A stretch of 48,480 nt of DNA from Pseudomonas taiwanensis DSM 21245 (GTDB lineage: Bacteria; Pseudomonadota; Gammaproteobacteria; Pseudomonadales; Pseudomonadaceae). The notes below the pieces were generated by a model. The model saw only the letters and a list, made by a program, of their open reading frames with translations, made no database searches and was not told the DNA's origin. Location: assembly GCF_000425785.1 (NCBI RefSeq), contig NZ_AUEC01000039.1, positions 1-48,480 on the forward strand, given 5' to 3'. A program made the position numbers and the translations under genes. Shown here piece after piece: positions 17,472 through 25,707 of this stretch. Within the stretch, counting starts at the first letter, position 1; every line of letters begins with the position of its first letter.

Positions 17472-17902
17472 AGTTCCGGCGCAATCGCCAGCGGGAGAAC
17501 GTCGACATCAACCTCGCGTCGCTGATCGACGTGGTGTTCGTGCTGCTGCTGTTCTTCGTCGTCACCACCACCTTCACCCGCGAAACCCAGTTGCGGGTCG
17601 AACTGCCCGAGGCCGCCAGTGCAGAGCAGCCACCAGCCGACCAGGACAAACTGGTGGAAATCACCATCAGTGCCGATGGCGTGTACTCGGTGAACAACCA
17701 CCTGCTGCCCAAGAGCGACCTGGCCACCCTGACCGAGGCCATCGAGCGCGAATCCGGTGGTGACACTACGTTGCCACTGGCCATTAGCGCCGATGGCAAA
17801 ACCCCGCACCAGGCCGTGGTCACTGCGATGGATGCTGCCGGTAAGCTCGGTTTCAGCCACCTGCGCATGACCACTGTCGAGGCTGCCCAGGGGACGCCTT
17901 GA
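17468..17902 (+). CDS. exbD: ExbD/TolR family protein
   Basis: Partner of the preceding ExbB-type channel. 144 residues with one N-terminal membrane helix (LIDVVFVLLLFFVVTTTF) that contains the conserved Asp (ASLIDVVF) thought to carry protons, and a periplasmic domain with YSVNNHLLPKSDLATLTEA. It starts with GTG overlapping the exbB stop, and its stop overlaps the lpxK ATG, so three genes are translationally coupled. Confidence 0.92.
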   Translation: MKFRRNRQRENVDINLASLIDVVFVLLLFFVVTTTFTRETQLRVELPEAASAEQPPADQDKLVEITISADGVYSVNNHLLPKSDLATLTEAIERESGGDTTLPLAISADGKTPHQAVVTAMDAAGKLGFSHLRMTTVEAAQGTP

Positions 17903-18903
17903 TGGCCTTCGCCGACCGTCTGCTCGCGGCCTGGTATGCCGGGCACCCGGCCCTGGCCCTGCTGCGCCCGCTCGAAGCCTTGTACCGGCGTGTGGTGGTG
18001 GGCAAGCGCGCGCGATTTCTCAGCGGCGAAAGCCCCAGCTACCGTGCGCCGGTGCCGGTCATCGTGGTGGGCAACATCACCGTCGGCGGTACCGGTAAGA
18101 CACCGATGATTCTGTGGTTGATCGACCACTGCCGCCAGCGCGGGCTCAAGGTCGGCGTGGTCAGTCGTGGCTATGGCGCCAAGCCGCCGCAGTTGCCGTG
18201 GCGCGTCAGCGCTGAGCACAGTGCCGAACAGGCCGGCGACGAGCCGTTGCTGATCGTCCAGCGCACAGGCGTGCCGTTGATGATCGACCCAGACCGCTCC
18301 CGCGCCGTGCAGGCGCTGCTGGCCAGCGAACCACTGGACCTGATCCTGTGCGACGACGGCATGCAGCACTACCGCCTTGCCCGCGACCTGGAACTGGTGC
18401 TGATCGACGCCGCCCGTGGCCTGGGCAATGGCCGCTGCTTGCCGGCTGGGCCCTTGCGCGAGCCAGCCGAGCGCCTGCAGGCGGCCGATGCGGTGCTGCT
18501 CAACGGCGCCAGCGCTGACCGCGAGGGTGGTTTCGCCTTCAGCCTGCAGCCCTCTGCGCTGGTCAACCTGCGCAGTGGCGAGCGTCGTGCGCTGGACCAT
18601 TTCCCTGCCGGCCAGGCACTGCACGCCGTGGCGGGCATCGGCAACCCCCAACGTTTCTTCAACACCCTCCTAGGGCTAAACTGGCAGCCGGTGCCGCATC
18701 CTTTCGCTGACCACGCGCAGTTCAGCGCTGAAAGCCTGGCCTTCAGCCCTCCGTTGCCGCTGGTCATGACCGAGAAAGATGCGGTCAAATGCCGGGCCTT
18801 CGCAGCGGATGACTGGTGGTACCTCACCGTCGAGGCGCAGCCCTCGCCAGCGTTCGTCGGCTGGTTCGACGGCCAGCTGCAGCGCTTGCTGCCCCAGCCC
18901 TGA
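17902..18903 (+). CDS. lpxK: Tetraacyldisaccharide 4'-kinase
   Basis: Phosphorylates the 4' position of the lipid A disaccharide at the inner membrane, the step that makes lipid IVA. 333 residues from the ATG at 17902, which shares its A with the exbD stop. The N-terminal hydrophobic/amphipathic helix is followed by the P-loop VGNITVGGTGKTP (around 57-69), VGVVSRGYGAK, the DDGMQHYRLARDLELVLID motif and TEKDAVKC near the end, all LpxK hallmarks. An essential gene in most Gram-negative bacteria. Confidence 0.96.
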   Translation: MAFADRLLAAWYAGHPALALLRPLEALYRRVVVGKRARFLSGESPSYRAPVPVIVVGNITVGGTGKTPMILWLIDHCRQRGLKVGVVSRGYGAKPPQLPWRVSAEHSAEQAGDEPLLIVQRTGVPLMIDPDRSRAVQALLASEPLDLILCDDGMQHYRLARDLELVLIDAARGLGNGRCLPAGPLREPAERLQAADAVLLNGASADREGGFAFSLQPSALVNLRSGERRALDHFPAGQALHAVAGIGNPQRFFNTLLGLNWQPVPHPFADHAQFSAESLAFSPPLPLVMTEKDAVKCRAFAADDWWYLTVEAQPSPAFVGWFDGQLQRLLPQP

Positions 18904-18947
18904 GCCCTTATTCAACACACGGCCACCTGGCCTCAAGGACGCTTTCC

Positions 18948-19133
18948 ATGGACACCAAACTGCTCGACATCCTGGCCTGCCCGATCACCAAGGGCCCGCT
19001 CAAGCTCAGCGCCGACAAGACCGAGCTGATCAGCAAGGGTGCAGGCCTTGCCTACCCGATCCGCGATGGCATCCCGGTTATGCTGGAGAGCGAGGCTCGC
19101 ACCCTGACCGACGACGAGCGTCTGGACAAATGA
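18948..19133 (+). CDS. Trm112/YcaR-family small protein
   Basis: 61-residue protein beginning MDTKLLDILACPITKGPLKL with AYPIRDGIPVML, the pattern of the bacterial YcaR/Trm112-like family found between lpxK and kdsB. Only one Cys of the usual zinc pair is present (CPITKG instead of CPxC), common in the proteobacterial branch. AAGGA precedes the ATG. Its stop overlaps the kdsB start. Function in bacteria is not firmly known. Confidence 0.92.
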   Translation: MDTKLLDILACPITKGPLKLSADKTELISKGAGLAYPIRDGIPVMLESEARTLTDDERLDK

Positions 19134-19894
19134 ACCTGAACTTCACCGTGGTCATTCCGGCCCGCCTGCGCTCCACGCGCCTTCCGGGCAAACCGCTGTT
19201 GCCGATCGCCGGCAAGCCGATGATCCAGCACGTCTGGGAACAGGCCCGCAAGAGCGGTGCCAACCGCGTTGTGATCGCCACCGACGACAGCAGTATCGTC
19301 GAAGCCTGCCAGGCATTCGGCGCCGAAGTGCTGATGACCCGTGCCGACCACGAGTCCGGCACCGACCGTCTGGCCGAAGTGGCGGCCCACCTGGGACTGC
19401 CTGCCGATGCCATCGTGGTCAACGTGCAAGGCGACGAGCCGCTGATTCCCCCGGTGATCATCGACCAGGTGGCGGCTAACCTGGCGGCCCACCCGGAAGC
19501 GGGCATTGCCACCCTGGCAGAGCCGATCCACGAGCCGCAGGCGGTGTTCAATCCCAACGCGGTCAAGGTGGTCAGCGACAAGAACGGGCTGGCCCTCACG
19601 TTCAGCCGCGCGCCACTGCCGTGGGCTCGCGATGCTTTCGCCAAGGACCGCGATCGACTGCCCGAGAGCGTGCCTTACCGCCGCCATATTGGCATGTACG
19701 CCTACCGCGTGGGCTTCCTCCAGGACTTCGTCAGCTGGGGCCCATGCTGGCTCGAGCAGACCGAGGCACTGGAACAGCTGCGCGCCCTGTGGCATGGCGT
19801 GCGTATTCACGTCGAAGATGCGATCGAAGCGCCAGCGGTGGGTGTGGATACCCCTGAAGACCTGGAGCGCGTCCGGCGCTTGCTGGAGGCCTGA
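19130..19894 (+). CDS. kdsB: 3-deoxy-manno-octulosonate cytidylyltransferase (CMP-KDO synthetase)
   Basis: Activates KDO with CTP for addition to lipid A. 254 residues, normal length. The nucleotide-binding start FTVVIPARLRSTRLPGKPL, then VVIATDDSSI, NVQGDEPLI and YRRHIGMYAYR are family signatures. ATGA overlaps the upstream small gene and the next gene starts in its stop codon, so it lies inside a tight operon with lpxK. Confidence 0.96.
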   Translation: MNLNFTVVIPARLRSTRLPGKPLLPIAGKPMIQHVWEQARKSGANRVVIATDDSSIVEACQAFGAEVLMTRADHESGTDRLAEVAAHLGLPADAIVVNVQGDEPLIPPVIIDQVAANLAAHPEAGIATLAEPIHEPQAVFNPNAVKVVSDKNGLALTFSRAPLPWARDAFAKDRDRLPESVPYRRHIGMYAYRVGFLQDFVSWGPCWLEQTEALEQLRALWHGVRIHVEDAIEAPAVGVDTPEDLERVRRLLEA

Positions 19895-20358
19895 TGCGCG
19901 TTCTGTTCGTCTGCCTGGGCAACATCTGCCGTTCGCCGACCGCCGAAGGGGTGCTACGCCATCAACTGCGGGCCGCTGGCCTGGCCGACCAGGTGCACGT
20001 GGCCTCGGCCGGCACGGCTGAATGGCATGTGGGCAAAGCCCCTGACAGCCGCACCAGCAAGGCGGCGCTGGCGCGTGGCTACGACCTGTCGCAGCAACGT
20101 GCGCAGCAGGTGAAGGCGGCGCATTTCACCGAGTACGACCTGATTCTGGCCATGGATGAAAGCAACCTCAGCCACCTGCGCGCCCTACGTCCGCATACGG
20201 CAAAAGGCGAGCTGGACCTGTTCCTGCGCCGCTACGGTGCTGAGCTCGACGAAGTGCCAGACCCTTACTACGGTGGGGCAGAAGGTTTCGAGCGCGTGCT
20301 GGACCTGATCGAAGCGGCATGCCGCGAGCTGGTCGTGGAAATCAAGGGGCGGTTATGA
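19894..20358 (+). CDS. Low-molecular-weight protein-tyrosine phosphatase
   Basis: 154-residue cytoplasmic phosphatase. The catalytic P-loop CLGNICRS (Cys7 nucleophile, Arg13) lies at the extreme N-terminus, and the acid/base Asp is in EVPDPYYGG. In Gram-negative bacteria such enzymes often control exopolysaccharide tyrosine kinases, but here it lies between kdsB and murB (PA2978 position) with no kinase nearby, so the substrate is unknown. Its start overlaps the kdsB stop by one base, and its stop overlaps the murB ATG. Confidence 0.93.
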   Translation: MRVLFVCLGNICRSPTAEGVLRHQLRAAGLADQVHVASAGTAEWHVGKAPDSRTSKAALARGYDLSQQRAQQVKAAHFTEYDLILAMDESNLSHLRALRPHTAKGELDLFLRRYGAELDEVPDPYYGGAEGFERVLDLIEAACRELVVEIKGRL

Positions 20359-21374
20359 CGGCGCATTGGCAGGAGCAGGTATCGCTCAAGGCCTACAACA
20401 CCTTCGGCATCGACGTGAAGGCACGATATTTTTTCCAGGCCCACAGCGATGCCGAAGTGCGCGCGGCGTTGGCCGAGGCGCAGCAGTGTAACGTGCCGGT
20501 GTTCGTTCTGGGGGGAGGCAGTAACCTGCTGCTGACCCGCGACATCGACGCACTGGTGCTGCACATGGCCAGTCGCGGCCAGCGGGTGTTGCTGGACGAT
20601 GGCAGTCGCGTGGTGGTCGAGGCCGAGGCCGGTGAGCCCTGGCATCCTTTCGTGCAATCGACGTTGGCGAAGGGTTTCAGTGGTCTTGAGAACTTGAGCT
20701 TGATCCCCGGCACTGTTGGCGCGGCGCCAATGCAGAACGTGGGTGCCTATGGCGTCGAGATCAAGGACGTGTTCGCTGGGTTGACCGCGCTCGACCGGGA
20801 AACCGGCGAGGTGCGGGATTTTGCCCTGGAAGAATGCGCGTTCGGCTACCGTGACAGCGTATTCAAGCGCAACCCAGGCCGCTGGCTGATCTTGCGCGTG
20901 CGCTTTGCCCTGAGCCGAGCCTTGCAGGCGCATCTGGATTACGGCCCGGTGCGCCAGCGTCTGGTGGAGCAAGGCATCGAACAGCCGACTGCGCAAGCGA
21001 TAAGCGACGCGATCTGCAGCATTCGTCGCGAGAAATTGCCTGATCCGGCCGAGCTTGGCAATGCCGGGAGCTTCTTCAAGAACCCGGTGGTACCCGCAGC
21101 GGTGGCTGAGCGAATTCGTGCACAGCATCCAGGCGTGGTGGCGTATGCCCAGGCCGATGGCCAGGTCAAGCTGGCGGCGGGTTGGTTGATCGAACAGGCG
21201 GGCTGGAAGGGCTACCGTGATGGGGATGCCGGCGTGCATCGGTTGCAGGCGCTGGTGCTGGTCAATCATGGCCAGGCAAGTGGGGCGCAGTTGCATGATC
21301 TGGCGCGACGGATTCAAGCGGATATTTACGAACGGTTTGGGGTTGAGTTGGAGATGGAGCCCAACCTCTACTGA
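20355..21374 (+). CDS. murB: UDP-N-acetylenolpyruvoylglucosamine reductase
   Basis: FAD enzyme making UDP-N-acetylmuramic acid for peptidoglycan. 339 residues from the ATG at 20355. Motifs: SLKAYNTFGIDVKA, FVLGGGSNLLLT (FAD phosphate binding), LSLIPGTVGAAPMQNVGAYG, YRDSVFK with the active-site Ser, and GNAGSFFKNPVV with the C-terminal Glu-containing domain of type I MurB. Last gene of the envelope operon; a REPIN-like repeat follows. Confidence 0.96.
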   Translation: MTAHWQEQVSLKAYNTFGIDVKARYFFQAHSDAEVRAALAEAQQCNVPVFVLGGGSNLLLTRDIDALVLHMASRGQRVLLDDGSRVVVEAEAGEPWHPFVQSTLAKGFSGLENLSLIPGTVGAAPMQNVGAYGVEIKDVFAGLTALDRETGEVRDFALEECAFGYRDSVFKRNPGRWLILRVRFALSRALQAHLDYGPVRQRLVEQGIEQPTAQAISDAICSIRREKLPDPAELGNAGSFFKNPVVPAAVAERIRAQHPGVVAYAQADGQVKLAAGWLIEQAGWKGYRDGDAGVHRLQALVLVNHGQASGAQLHDLARRIQADIYERFGVELEMEPNLY

Positions 21375-21422
21375 GGGCTGGGGTTGCCTTGCGCTTGTCT
21401 TGGGTTTAGAGGTGGTGGGTAA

Positions 21423-21627
21423 ATCGAGCGCCGCCCGCGCGGCGCATCGCGAGCAAGGCTCGCTCCTACGCTTGTTTACGGCCAAACATGTCTGTGACAG
21501 GCGCACGTGACCGCTTTCTTGCGTCGTGTGACAGAGCGCTCGCGCGCAAATCCCGCAGGACTCATTGGCCCGAAACAAGCGTAGGAGCGAGCCTTGCTCG
21601 CGATGCGCCGCGCGGGCGGCGCTCGAT
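21423..21627. repeat. REPIN-like fold-back element, copy A
   Basis: Two 61-bp arms (21423-21483 and 21567-21627) are near-perfect reverse complements, differing at about two positions, around an 83-base centre. Each arm contains ATCGAGCGCCGCCCGCGCGG and GCGAGCAAGGCTCGCTCCTA. The same design recurs at 28365-28595. It lies between the convergent murB and rne genes. Confidence 0.85.
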
Positions 21628-21689
21628 CTCAAAGCCGCTGAAAAACCTCCGACAAGCGCATCCATCCTCAAATCAAAACGCTCCCCAAG

Positions 21690-21726
21690 AAAAAGCCCCG
21701 CCCAGTTTGCACTGGCGGGGCTTTTT
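21690..21726 (-). terminator. Bidirectional intrinsic terminator of rne
   Basis: A stem of about 11 bp (AAAGCCCCGCC with GGCGGGGCTTT, one bulge and a short loop) is flanked by A-runs on the left and T-runs on the right. It can terminate rne from the right and murB-side transcripts from the left. Confidence 0.85.
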
Positions 21727-21742
21727 CACTCAGGCGATGGCA

Positions 21743-24700
21743 TCAACCGTGGTGTGGCTTCTGCTCGTCAGCGGTTTCCAGCGCTGGCTCTCCAGCCGAC
21801 GCAGCCGCTTCTTGCGCAGCCTTGGCCGCTGCTTCGGCTTCGAGGCGGCGGCGGCGCACTTCACGTGGGTCGTTCGGTGCACGGCCGTTTGGCAGCATCA
21901 CGGTAGCAGGTGCTTCAGCCGCTGCTGGCTCGGAAACCACAGGGGCGGGCTCGGCCGCTACTTCGGGCTGGGCTCCGACCGCCGGGGCCTCGACCACGGG
22001 CTCGGCAACCGGGGCCGCTTCAACGACCACAGGTGCCTGCTCGACTTCGACGGCAGGTGCTTCAACGGCGGCTACTTCCGCCGGCGCTTCGACAACCACC
22101 GCAGAGGCTTCTTCTACCGCAGGCTGTGGCGCGACTTCCACTGCCGGCTCGACACTGGCTTCAACCGGAGCGACCGGCTCGCTGACTGGCTGTTCGACCG
22201 CAGGGGCAATCGCCACTTCTTCAGCCTGTTCAGCCTTGACGCTTGCTTCAACCTGCTCGGCAGCCTGAGGCGCTTCGACGGTTTCAGTGCTGGCGACTTC
22301 AGCGGTGGCACGCTCTGCCTGCTGATTGGCTTCGGCCTCGGCGGTGGCGCTGATGTTGCTGGTGGCGACCGCGGCGGTGACGGCCAGGCCGGCTGCCAGT
22401 TCGGCACCCAGCTCGGTGGCCTGGTGCTGTTGTGGCTGCTCTTCGCTGCCTTCTTCCTCGCTGCCTTCGATCAGCTCGCCGTTGGCATTGCGCTGGCGCT
22501 CACGGCGGTTGCTGCGACGACGCTGACCGCGCGAACGGCGGCGTGGGCGCTCGCCATCGGCACCTTCCAGCTCGTCCTGCAGTTGCTCTTCGTTCGGCAG
22601 TTGCTCTTCGGCCTGCTCCGCAGCCTGTTCGCTAGCGCGAGGCTGGCGCTCCTCACGCGGTGGGCGCGGCGCACGCTCCTCACGGGGGGCGCGTTCTTCG
22701 CGTGGGGCGCGTTCTTCACGCGGAGCCCGCTCTTCGCGTGGTGCTCGTTCTTCACGCGGAGCGCGCTCTTCACGTGGCGCGCGTTCCTCACGCGGTGCAC
22801 GTTCTTCGCGAGGCGCACGCTCTTCACGCGGTGCGCGTTCTTCTCGGGGCTGACGTTCTTCACGCGCGGTCGGTGCGGCGTCCAGCGGTTCGCGCAGTTC
22901 GCGTACCCGCTCTTCACGGTTGGCACGGCGATCTTCGCGGGGTTGGCGTGGTTGACGCTCCTCGCGTGGGGCGCGCTCTTCGCGGGCGACACGCTCCTCG
23001 CGCGGTGCACGTTCCTCACGCGGCTGGCGCTCTTCGCGGGGGGCGCGCTCGGCACGCTCTTCACGCGGCTTGCGTTCGTCGTCGCGACGGCCGTTTCGGT
23101 TGCGGCTCTGCTGGCGACCGTTACGACGCTCTTCGTTGCGTTGAGGGCGTTCGGTAGCGGGCTTCTCGGCGGCGACCGCTGGCGCTGCGGCAGGCTCTTC
23201 CTTGCCGGCGAACAGGCTGACCAGCGACTTCACCAGGCCTTTGAACAGGCTTGGTTCTGGTGCGCTCGGGGCCGGGGCCGGGGCGGGTGTTGCGGCAGGC
23301 TGTTCTTCAGCGCTCGGGACCGGTGCGTTGGCGCGGGCCGGGGCGGTCTTGACAGCGGCTTCCTGACGAACCAGGGTGCGGGTGGCGGTCGGCTGCGGCG
23401 CTTCTTCGGTCTCGGCGGCGGCGATTTCGTAGCTGGACTGGTTGTTCAGCACGTCCGGGTTGTCGTCGCGCAGGCGCTGGACTTCGAAGTGCGGTGTCTC
23501 CAGGTGATCGTTCGGCAGGATGATGATGCGCGCACGGGTACGCAGTTCGATCTTGGTGATCGAGTTGCGTTTCTCGTTGAGCAGGAAGGCCGCGACTGGG
23601 ATCGGCACTTGGGCGCGAACCTCGGCGGTGCGGTCTTTCAGCGCTTCTTCTTCGATCAGGCGCAGAATCGCCAGCGACAGCGACTCGACGTCACGGATGA
23701 TGCCGGTGCCGGAGCAGCGTGGGCAGACGATACCGCTGCTTTCGCCCAGCGACGGACGCAGGCGCTGACGGGACATTTCCAGCAGGCCGAAACGCGAAAT
23801 GCGGCCAACCTGGACACGGGCGCGGTCGGCTTCGAGGCATTCGCGCACGCGTTCTTCGACGGCACGCTGGTTCTTGGCCGGGGTCATGTCGATGAAGTCG
23901 ATGACGATCAGGCCGCCGATGTCGCGCAGGCGCAGTTGGCGGGCGATTTCCTCGGCCGCTTCCAGGTTGGTCTGCAGGGCGGTTTCCTCGATGTCGCTAC
24001 CTTTAGTGGCGCGCGCCGAGTTGATGTCGATGGACACCAGGGCTTCGGTCGGGTCGATCACGATCGAGCCGCCGGACGGCAGGTCGACGACGCGCTGGAA
24101 GGCGGTCTCGATCTGGCTTTCGATCTGGAAACGGTTGAACAGCGGCACGCTGTCTTCGTACAGCTTGACCTTGCTGGCGTACTGCGGCATGACCTGGCGA
24201 ATGAAGGTCAGGGCTTCTTCCTGGGCGTCGATGCTGTCGATCAGCACTTCGCCGATGTCCTGGCGCAGGTAGTCGCGGATGGCGCGGATGATGACATTGC
24301 TTTCCTGGTAGATCAGGAAAGGCGCGGCGCGATCTTGGGATGCTTCCTTGATGGCGGTCCACAGCTGTAGCAGGTAGTCGAGGTCCCACTGCATTTCTTC
24401 GCTGCTGCGGCCCAGGCCGGCGGTGCGCACGATCAGGCCCATGTCGCCGGGAACGGTGAGGCCGTTCAGGGCTTCGCGCAGCTCGTTGCGCTCTTCGCCT
24501 TCGATGCGGCGGGAGATGCCACCGGCGCGCGGGTTGTTGGGCATCAATACCAGGTAGCGACCAGCCAGGCTGATGAAGGTGGTCAGGGCGGCGCCTTTGT
24601 TGCCGCGCTCTTCCTTCTCGACCTGGACGATGACCTCCTGGCCTTCGCTGAGGACTTCCTTGATGTTGACGCGGCCTTCAGGGGCTTTCTTGAAGTATTC

Positions 24701-24925
24701 GCGGGAGATTTCTTTCAGCGGCAGGAAGCCGTGACGTTCGGAGCCGAAGTCGACGAAGGCGGCTTCGAGGCTAGGTTCGATCCGGGTGATCTTGCCTTTG
24801 TAGATGTTGGCCTTTTTCTGCTCGCGGGCCCCGGACTCGATGTCCAGGTCGTAGAGACGTTGGCCGTCCACCAGGGCTACACGCAACTCTTCGGGTTGAG
24901 TCGCGTTAATCAGCATTCTTTTCAT
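21743..24925 (-). CDS. rne: Ribonuclease E
   Basis: Essential endoribonuclease and scaffold of the RNA degradosome. 1060 residues from the ATG at 24925. The N-terminal half has the S1 RNA-binding region (YKGKITRIEPSLEAAFVDFG) and the DNase I-like catalytic site with SIDINSARAT and VIDFIDM, the two metal-binding Asp positions. The zinc link CPRCSGTG follows. The C-terminal half is disordered: an Arg/Glu-rich block with about ten copies of REERAP, then a long Ala/Glu/Val/Pro-rich segment. The Shine-Dalgarno is weak (GACGGT). A long 5' leader precedes it, in keeping with autoregulation known in E. coli. Terminator at 21690-21726. Confidence 0.97.
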   Translation of the reverse strand: MKRMLINATQPEELRVALVDGQRLYDLDIESGAREQKKANIYKGKITRIEPSLEAAFVDFGSERHGFLPLKEISREYFKKAPEGRVNIKEVLSEGQEVIVQVEKEERGNKGAALTTFISLAGRYLVLMPNNPRAGGISRRIEGEERNELREALNGLTVPGDMGLIVRTAGLGRSSEEMQWDLDYLLQLWTAIKEASQDRAAPFLIYQESNVIIRAIRDYLRQDIGEVLIDSIDAQEEALTFIRQVMPQYASKVKLYEDSVPLFNRFQIESQIETAFQRVVDLPSGGSIVIDPTEALVSIDINSARATKGSDIEETALQTNLEAAEEIARQLRLRDIGGLIVIDFIDMTPAKNQRAVEERVRECLEADRARVQVGRISRFGLLEMSRQRLRPSLGESSGIVCPRCSGTGIIRDVESLSLAILRLIEEEALKDRTAEVRAQVPIPVAAFLLNEKRNSITKIELRTRARIIILPNDHLETPHFEVQRLRDDNPDVLNNQSSYEIAAAETEEAPQPTATRTLVRQEAAVKTAPARANAPVPSAEEQPAATPAPAPAPSAPEPSLFKGLVKSLVSLFAGKEEPAAAPAVAAEKPATERPQRNEERRNGRQQSRNRNGRRDDERKPREERAERAPREERQPREERAPREERVAREERAPREERQPRQPREDRRANREERVRELREPLDAAPTAREERQPREERAPREERAPREERAPREERAPREERAPREERAPREERAPREERAPREERAPREERAPRPPREERQPRASEQAAEQAEEQLPNEEQLQDELEGADGERPRRRSRGQRRRSNRRERQRNANGELIEGSEEEGSEEQPQQHQATELGAELAAGLAVTAAVATSNISATAEAEANQQAERATAEVASTETVEAPQAAEQVEASVKAEQAEEVAIAPAVEQPVSEPVAPVEASVEPAVEVAPQPAVEEASAVVVEAPAEVAAVEAPAVEVEQAPVVVEAAPVAEPVVEAPAVGAQPEVAAEPAPVVSEPAAAEAPATVMLPNGRAPNDPREVRRRRLEAEAAAKAAQEAAASAGEPALETADEQKPHHG
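22666..22850 (-). repeat. 18-bp coding tandem repeat in rne
   Basis: About ten imperfect copies of an 18-bp unit, such as GCGCGTTCTTCACGCGGT on the plus strand, encode the hexapeptide REERAP in the Arg-rich RNA-binding region of RNase E. Copies differ mostly at third codon positions, so amino-acid sequence is conserved while DNA has drifted. Confidence 0.85.
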
Positions 24926-25644
24926 GTTGTACCGTCGGTTTCCGGGCTGCCGGAAACGGCGTTCGGCACACACGACTTCTCATGGTCGGTGCCAAGGTGC
25001 GCAAAGGGTGGTAAGGCCACCCCCGTGTCTGGCGACGTTCGGCACCAGCCGGTTGCCCAGCCTGCCGTTGTCGCGACGACGCGTCCTGTTTGCTGCGGTG
25101 TCATGAAGCCTGTGGTATCCGAATCAACCAAGCAGGCCTCGTGCACTCAGTCAGGAGGAGGAATCAACCGTCAGCCGTGGACGCCCGGAGGCATCTGTTC
25201 AGGACCTTATCCGCTCGCCGGCCATTCAGTGGGCCGGTGGCCGGACGCGGTGCTACACGGTCCGAGGGCTGTGCATCTCCACCCTGCACGTATCCCTGAT
25301 AATTCGGGTGCTGCCGCGCGCTGAATCCGCAACGGGTTGCATTTTTCGCCAGCGCATGTTCTGGGCTGGCGCCATTCATGTCCGAGGCAGGTATTTCCGA
25401 AGCATTCGCCAAACGTTGCGTGGAAGCGACGGGCGGGCAGAGGTGCAGCGAAAAGAATCGGGTAAGCAGGTGAAACACCGCACTTGTCGTTTTTTTTCGG
25501 TCTTCTCTACACAGCGCTGGTGGCGATTCCAGGCAATTCGGTAAACTGGCGAAAACCCCGTCGGACGGCCTCGCGTCCTCGAGAATTGCGTTGGTCAGGG
25601 CCGGCGAAGAGCCTGGTGCCGCTGGCCTGCCGCTTTTGGCGGCG
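24926..25644 (-). promoter_or_regulatory. Long rne 5' untranslated leader
   Basis: About 720 bases between the rne promoter and start codon contain no credible gene. Several hairpins are visible: an 8-bp perfect stem GTTTCCGG/CCGGAAAC with a 4-base loop at 24938-24957, 12 bases before the start codon, and GGGTGG/CCACCC at 25006-25022, and a CCGGCC/GGGCCGG pair near 25220-25245. E. coli RNase E controls its own mRNA through leader hairpins; a similar role here is inferred. Confidence 0.65.
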
Positions 25645-25650
25645 TTCGCG

Positions 25651-25679
25651 ACTATAGCAGTAATGATTAAGTGCTTCAA
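25651..25679 (-). promoter_or_regulatory. Sigma70 promoter of rne
   Basis: On the minus strand TTGAAG (25674-25679), a 17-base spacer and TATAGT (25651-25656) form a strong sigma70 promoter. Transcription would start near 25644. Its -35 region overlaps that of the divergent rluC promoter. Confidence 0.75.
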
Positions 25680-25701
25680 TTCCATAAAAAATTGTTATGA
25701 T
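25674..25701 (+). promoter_or_regulatory. Extended -10 promoter of rluC
   Basis: TGTTATGAT (25693-25701) is an extended -10 box. A weak CTTCAA at 25674-25679 is the only -35 candidate. The expected start, about 7 bases after the -10, coincides with the A of the rluC ATG at 25708. Confidence 0.5.
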
Positions 25702-25707
25702 CCCGCC

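Noticed and set aside
22666..22850. CRISPR-like array
   Set aside because: The 18-bp units are contiguous without spacers and code for a hexapeptide in rne.
21488..24370. Very long open frame (about 960 codons) on the plus strand opposite rne
   Set aside because: It is rich in F, L, R and G with no domain and arises from GC-rich codon bias; rne on the other strand has all its family motifs.
24926..25707. Small genes in the rne-rluC gap
   Set aside because: Short frames exist on both strands but none has a Shine-Dalgarno, family motif or fitting codon use; promoters and leader explain the region better.
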